Assembly (NCBI GenBank): GCA_963739355.1
Contig: CAVUAD010000006.1
Span: forward strand, 558,001 to 622,000
Length of the DNA: 64,000 bases
Source: JAWVFM01 sp963739355
Lineage (GTDB): Bacteria > Actinomycetota > Thermoleophilia > Solirubrobacterales > 70-9
Reading direction: 5' to 3'
Of this stretch, positions 61,101 to 64,000 are shown one piece after another. Under the pieces are notes generated by a model. The model saw nothing but the letters and a program-made list of their open reading frames with translations, was not told where the DNA came from and made no database searches. The position numbers and the translations under genes were made by a program. The first letter of the stretch is position 1; each line of letters starts with the position of its first letter.

Positions 61101-62213
61101 TCAGGCCCGGGTCCGCTCGACGACCTCGCGCATGAGCTCATCGAGGTCGGCGTGGGTGTCGAACATGGCAAGCTGGCGTTCCGCGCCGGTGCCGTTCTCG
61201 AGCAGGTCCTCGGCGCCGGCCAGCTGCGCTTCGCAGCCGAGCTCGGCGGCGCTCTCGCGCACCTCGTCGATGAGCCTCCAGGCGAGCTCGCGCGCGGGGA
61301 CGGGACGGATGGCGTCGAAGTCGATGAGGTCGCCGTTCATCCCGCGCAGCGCGGCGCGCACCTTGGCGTCGTCCACCAGCTCCCAGTCGGCGTCCGGGGT
61401 CTCGGCCCCGGCGTCGAACTGGTCGCTCAGCTTGTGCGAGAGCGAGACGACGAGCGCCGCCATGCCCTCCGTGTGCTCCACCCGCGTCTGCTGGTCGAAG
61501 ATCCGCGTCTCCACGGTCCCGAGCCGCGGGTGGGGGCGCACGTCCCACCAGGTGAACGTGTAGTCGTCGATGGACCCGGCGCTCATCATCGCCTCGATCC
61601 GCCGCTGGTAGTTGGCCCAGTCGCCGAACCGCGGCGGGATGCCGGAGCGGGGCATCGCCCGGAACACCGGCGTCCGCGAGGAGTGCATGCCGGTCGGGTG
61701 GCCGCGGTGGAATGGCGAGTTGACCGACAGCGCGAGCAGCGTGGGCAGGTGGCGGCGGATCCCGTCGGCGACGTAGATCGCGCGGTCCGCCCCCTCGATG
61801 CCGACGTGGATGTGGGTGCCGAAGATGACGAACTGGCGCAGGATGAAGCCGAGGTCCTCGGCGAGCTCCGTGTAGCGCTCGCGCTCGACCACCAGCTGGT
61901 CCTCCCAGCGGGCGAAGGGGTGGGTCCCGGCCGCGCCGATCAGCAGGCGCTGCCGCGCCGCGACCTCGGACACGGCCCGCCGCAGGTCGCGGACCTCCTC
62001 GGCGGCAGAGCCGACGTTCGGATGCGGCCGCGTGGCGATCTCGAGTACGCACTGCAGGAACTCGGGGTGGACCTGCTCGGCGATCTCGGCCGGCACGTCG
62101 TCCAGGATCGGCTCGATCGCCTGCGCGAGGGCAAACGTCTCGGGCTCGAGGATCATCAGCTCCTCCTCGATGCCGACGGTGAACGACGGGCCGTTGAACG
62201 CGTGTTCGATCAT
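61101..62213 (-). CDS. Carboxylate-amine ligase, GCS2 family (YbdK-like)
   Basis: 370 residues from ATG 62213, the usual length. FTVGIEEELMILEPET is the GCS2 entry motif with the metal-binding Glu pair, and FGTHIHVGIEG, RHLPTLLALSVNSPFHRG, YTFTWWDVRPHPRLGTVETR are conserved blocks of the glutamate-cysteine ligase type 2 family. Such enzymes form gamma-glutamyl bonds; YbdK-type proteins have weak or unassigned specificity. In actinobacteria this family also appears in mycofactocin or ergothioneine-like contexts, but none of those genes is nearby. Confidence 0.9.
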   Translation of the reverse strand: MIEHAFNGPSFTVGIEEELMILEPETFALAQAIEPILDDVPAEIAEQVHPEFLQCVLEIATRPHPNVGSAAEEVRDLRRAVSEVAARQRLLIGAAGTHPFARWEDQLVVERERYTELAEDLGFILRQFVIFGTHIHVGIEGADRAIYVADGIRRHLPTLLALSVNSPFHRGHPTGMHSSRTPVFRAMPRSGIPPRFGDWANYQRRIEAMMSAGSIDDYTFTWWDVRPHPRLGTVETRIFDQQTRVEHTEGMAALVVSLSHKLSDQFDAGAETPDADWELVDDAKVRAALRGMNGDLIDFDAIRPVPARELAWRLIDEVRESAAELGCEAQLAGAEDLLENGTGAERQLAMFDTHADLDELMREVVERTRA

Positions 62214-62310
62214 CACTCTTTCGCCGGGTGGGCGCACTAGCCTACGTCGCGCCGCTCCTGGCGCATTCTGCGCGCCACGCGGGCGCCGCCGGCGGTCAGA
62301 CTCAGGCTGG

Positions 62311-62835
62311 ATGAGACCGCGCCCGCTTCGCCCTGCCGCCGCGCTCGCCCTCGCGCTTGCGGCTACCGCGGCCTGGGCGCTGGGCTGCGGCGGCTCGGAC
62401 GGCCCGCCGGGCGTGTCCGACCCCGACGGCCCGAAGACCGCCACCGTCCCCGTGATCCGCGCGGTCGACGGCGACACGATCCTCGTGCGGATCGACGGCG
62501 AGGCGCGATACGTGCGCTACATCGGCGTCGACACCCCCGAGACCGTCAAGCCGGACACGCCGGTCCAGTGCTACGGGCCACGGGCGAGCGCCTTCACCCA
62601 CCGCGAGACCGACGGCGAGACGGTGCGCCTGGTCTTCGACCGCGAGCGCGAGGACGTCTACGGCCGCCTCCTCGCCTACGTCTACCGTGGCAACGACTTC
62701 CTGAACGCCGACCTGGTCCGCCGGGGACTGGCGCGGACGCTCACGTTTCCGCCAAACACGGCACACAGGCCGCTCTTCGCGCGGCTCGCGCAGCGGGCGG
62801 CGCGCTCCGGTCGCGGGCTTTGGGGCGCGTGCTGA
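62311..62835 (+). CDS. Thermonuclease-family (SNase-like) lipoprotein
   Basis: 174 residues from ATG 62311. A lipoprotein signal ends in the lipobox ALGC, so the protein is anchored outside the membrane. The SNase fold is complete: VIRAVDGDTILVRIDG, YIGVDTPETVKP (Asp and Glu), then DREREDVYGRLLAYVYRGND with the Arg of the active site. It is expected to cut DNA or RNA at the cell surface with Ca2+. Confidence 0.9.
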   Translation: MRPRPLRPAAALALALAATAAWALGCGGSDGPPGVSDPDGPKTATVPVIRAVDGDTILVRIDGEARYVRYIGVDTPETVKPDTPVQCYGPRASAFTHRETDGETVRLVFDREREDVYGRLLAYVYRGNDFLNADLVRRGLARTLTFPPNTAHRPLFARLAQRAARSGRGLWGAC

Positions 62836-62904
62836 AGCCCCGAATTGTGGCCTCTGTTACGTGCGTACCACCACCGCCAGGTCTGGTAGTTTGGGCGAAG
62901 AGCC

Positions 62905-63195
62905 GTGGCTGCTCATGCACTGCAAACCGAACGCTCACAAGAGGAGCTCGACTCCATGCGGATGAGGCAGACGCTCGATGACTTCGAGCTTGCCTTTGAG
63001 CAGGAGGCCGCCCTCGAGCGACAGCGCCGCAAGCAGCTGCGGCAGCGTTCGGCTGCCCGCTCGCGCGCTCGGGAGATCTCGAGCGCCCATCAGGTGGGCA
63101 ACATCAGGTTCGGCGTCCTCTTCCTCGCCCTGACCGCGACCGTGGTGGTCGTGGTCGTGGTGATGTTCGAGACGCTCGCCTACCTGATGGGCTGA
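62905..63195 (+). CDS. Small single-pass membrane protein
   Basis: 96 residues from GTG 62905; an ATG at 62956 with GAGGAG upstream is the alternative. The N-terminal two thirds are charged coiled-coil-like (DDFELAFEQEAALERQRRKQ), and a hydrophobic helix (GVLFLALTATVVVVVVVMF) lies near the C-terminus. The motif TGTTACGTGCGTAC lies about 37 nt upstream and matches one before the G1 peptidase gene. Family unknown. Confidence 0.65.
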   Translation: MAAHALQTERSQEELDSMRMRQTLDDFELAFEQEAALERQRRKQLRQRSAARSRAREISSAHQVGNIRFGVLFLALTATVVVVVVVMFETLAYLMG

Positions 63196-63209
63196 GCCGA
63201 GCCCCGGCG

Positions 63210-63467
63210 CTAGCTCTTCTTGGACCCCGCGAGGTCGCCCTTCTTCTTGGGCTCGGCCGGATCGCCGCCGTCCTTGTCGTCGGCTGCGGCGTCGTCCTCG
63301 TCCGCGTCCTCGTTGATCGAGACGTAGACCTCCTTGCGGTACACCGGCACCTCGCGCGGCGCGGTGATCCCAAGCCTGATCTTGTCGCGGGAAACCGCGA
63401 GCACCGTCACTTCGACGTCGTCCCCGATCATGATGCTCTGATTGGTCTTGCGGGTGAGAACGAGCAT
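63210..63467 (-). CDS. csrA: Carbon storage regulator CsrA with charged C-terminal tail
   Basis: 85 residues from ATG 63467 with GGAGG upstream. Residues 1-48 are canonical CsrA: MLVLTRKTNQSIMIGDDVEV then DKIRLGITAPREVPVYRKEV, including Leu4, Arg6 and the I-R-GI-AP segment that bind GGA motifs in RNA. The last 35 residues are Asp/Glu- then Lys-rich, longer than usual. It controls translation of target mRNAs. CsrA is uncommon in actinobacteria; no flagellar genes are in the window. Confidence 0.92.
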   Translation of the reverse strand: MLVLTRKTNQSIMIGDDVEVTVLAVSRDKIRLGITAPREVPVYRKEVYVSINEDADEDDAAADDKDGGDPAEPKKKGDLAGSKKS

Positions 63468-63613
63468 TCTCGCCTCCGTTCGAGCCTGCGAATCCCTACG
63501 AAGCGAAGCCCTACCCCGTGCAGAGCTCTCGTCGGGAGCGTACTCACTCGGGCATGGCGACGTTGCAGTTCGCCGATCTCTAGCATCCGCCCCCGTCCGG
63601 CAGGGCGAGAGAC

Positions 63614-64000
63614 ATGGCAAAGCCGCTGCGCTCACAACTCAACCAGATCCGCGCCTGGGTCCAGCAGGGCCGCACCGACGCCTGGATCGCCCACCAGCTC
63701 GACGTCAGCGCGGCCGAGCTCCAGGAGTTCCGCCGCCGCCACGAGCTGAGCGCCGACGAGCCCGCAACGGACGAGGTCGACCTTCGCGACGAGATCGAGG
63801 CCGAGATCCAGGCCGCGATGGACGCGGAGCCCGACGAGGAGGAGGAGGAGGACGAGGAAGCCGACGAGGAGCGGGACGAGGAGGAGGACTCCGACGCCGC
63901 CGATGCTTCCGAGAAGGCCGGCGACGACTCCGAGGAGCAGGACGAGAAGCCGAAGCGCCGGCGCCGGCGCCGCGGCGGACGTGGACGCGGACGCGGCAAG
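63614..64000 (+). CDS. Acidic and RGG-rich protein, partial at window end
   Basis: 129 codons from ATG 63614, open to the edge. MAKPLRSQLNQIRAWVQQGR then TDAWIAHQLDVSAAELQEFR is a helix-turn-helix-like start; a long Glu/Asp-rich stretch and a basic RRRRRRGGRGRGRG run follow. It may be an RNA- or nucleoid-associated protein; the remainder is outside the window, so no function is assigned. Confidence 0.7.
   Translation, partial: MAKPLRSQLNQIRAWVQQGRTDAWIAHQLDVSAAELQEFRRRHELSADEPATDEVDLRDEIEAEIQAAMDAEPDEEEEEDEEADEERDEEEDSDAADASEKAGDDSEEQDEKPKRRRRRRGGRGRGRGK

Overview
The window is high-GC DNA with GC-rich third codon positions, many GTG/TTG starts, wax-ester/cyclopropane lipid enzymes, LLM and F420-type oxidoreductases, sigma factors of the ECF kind and several secreted proteins of Thr/Pro-rich or beta-helix type. 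Together these suggest an actinobacterium, most likely a soil Thermoleophilia/Solirubrobacterales member; that placement is an inference from style and gene content, not from a marker gene.

Layout. 0-9.9 kb: ordinary chromosome (secreted hydrolase-like protein, ABC1-family kinase, two lipoproteins, LLM flavin oxidoreductase, aldo/keto reductase, DEAD-box helicase, flippase-like membrane protein, DUF2294, UBP zinc finger). 10-22.1 kb: membrane protein divergent from a frameshifted patatin-like phospholipase, VOC protein, a wax synthase/cyclopropane synthase pair, APC-like transporter, typA (bipA) with one frameshift, a secreted beta-helix protein. 22.1-29 kb: a cluster of toxin-antitoxin-like modules (RES/Xre; DUF4258/DUF2283; two nucleotidyltransferase pairs) lying beside and between two mosaic copies of an NAD-dependent epimerase, plus a VCBS-repeat protein.

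29-39.1 kb is an accessory island that looks like phage defence: an HNH protein carrying a DGQHK motif, a frameshift-riddled methylase/helicase/Eco57I-like methylase operon, and a 799-residue protein with two tandem TIR/deoxyribosyltransferase-like domains followed by a P-loop ATPase. A decayed partial copy of the neighbouring thiamine-diphosphate enzyme gene (intact at 39.2-40.8 kb) sits inside the island. These are the best candidates for an undescribed system.

39.2-64 kb returns to chromosome: thiamine-diphosphate enzyme, methyltransferases, G1 (eqolisin) peptidase, AlgX-like protein, class III adenylate cyclase, aldehyde dehydrogenase, cupin, a paralogous pair of small MGL proteins, a tRNA-Leu(UAA) beside a LAGLIDADG endonuclease gene whose start lies in a perfect LexA-type box, a sigma factor fused to a zinc-finger and membrane tail, a NarL-type two-component pair, a four-gene overlapping operon ending in an R2-like diiron protein, GCS2-type ligase, nuclease lipoprotein, CsrA, and a partial acidic/RGG protein.

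Two window-wide patterns stand out. At least eleven genes have a TANNNT -10 hexamer ending 6-7 nt before the start codon, as expected of leaderless transcripts. Many otherwise intact genes are broken by single extra bases, which points either to residual insertion errors in the assembly or to recent decay.
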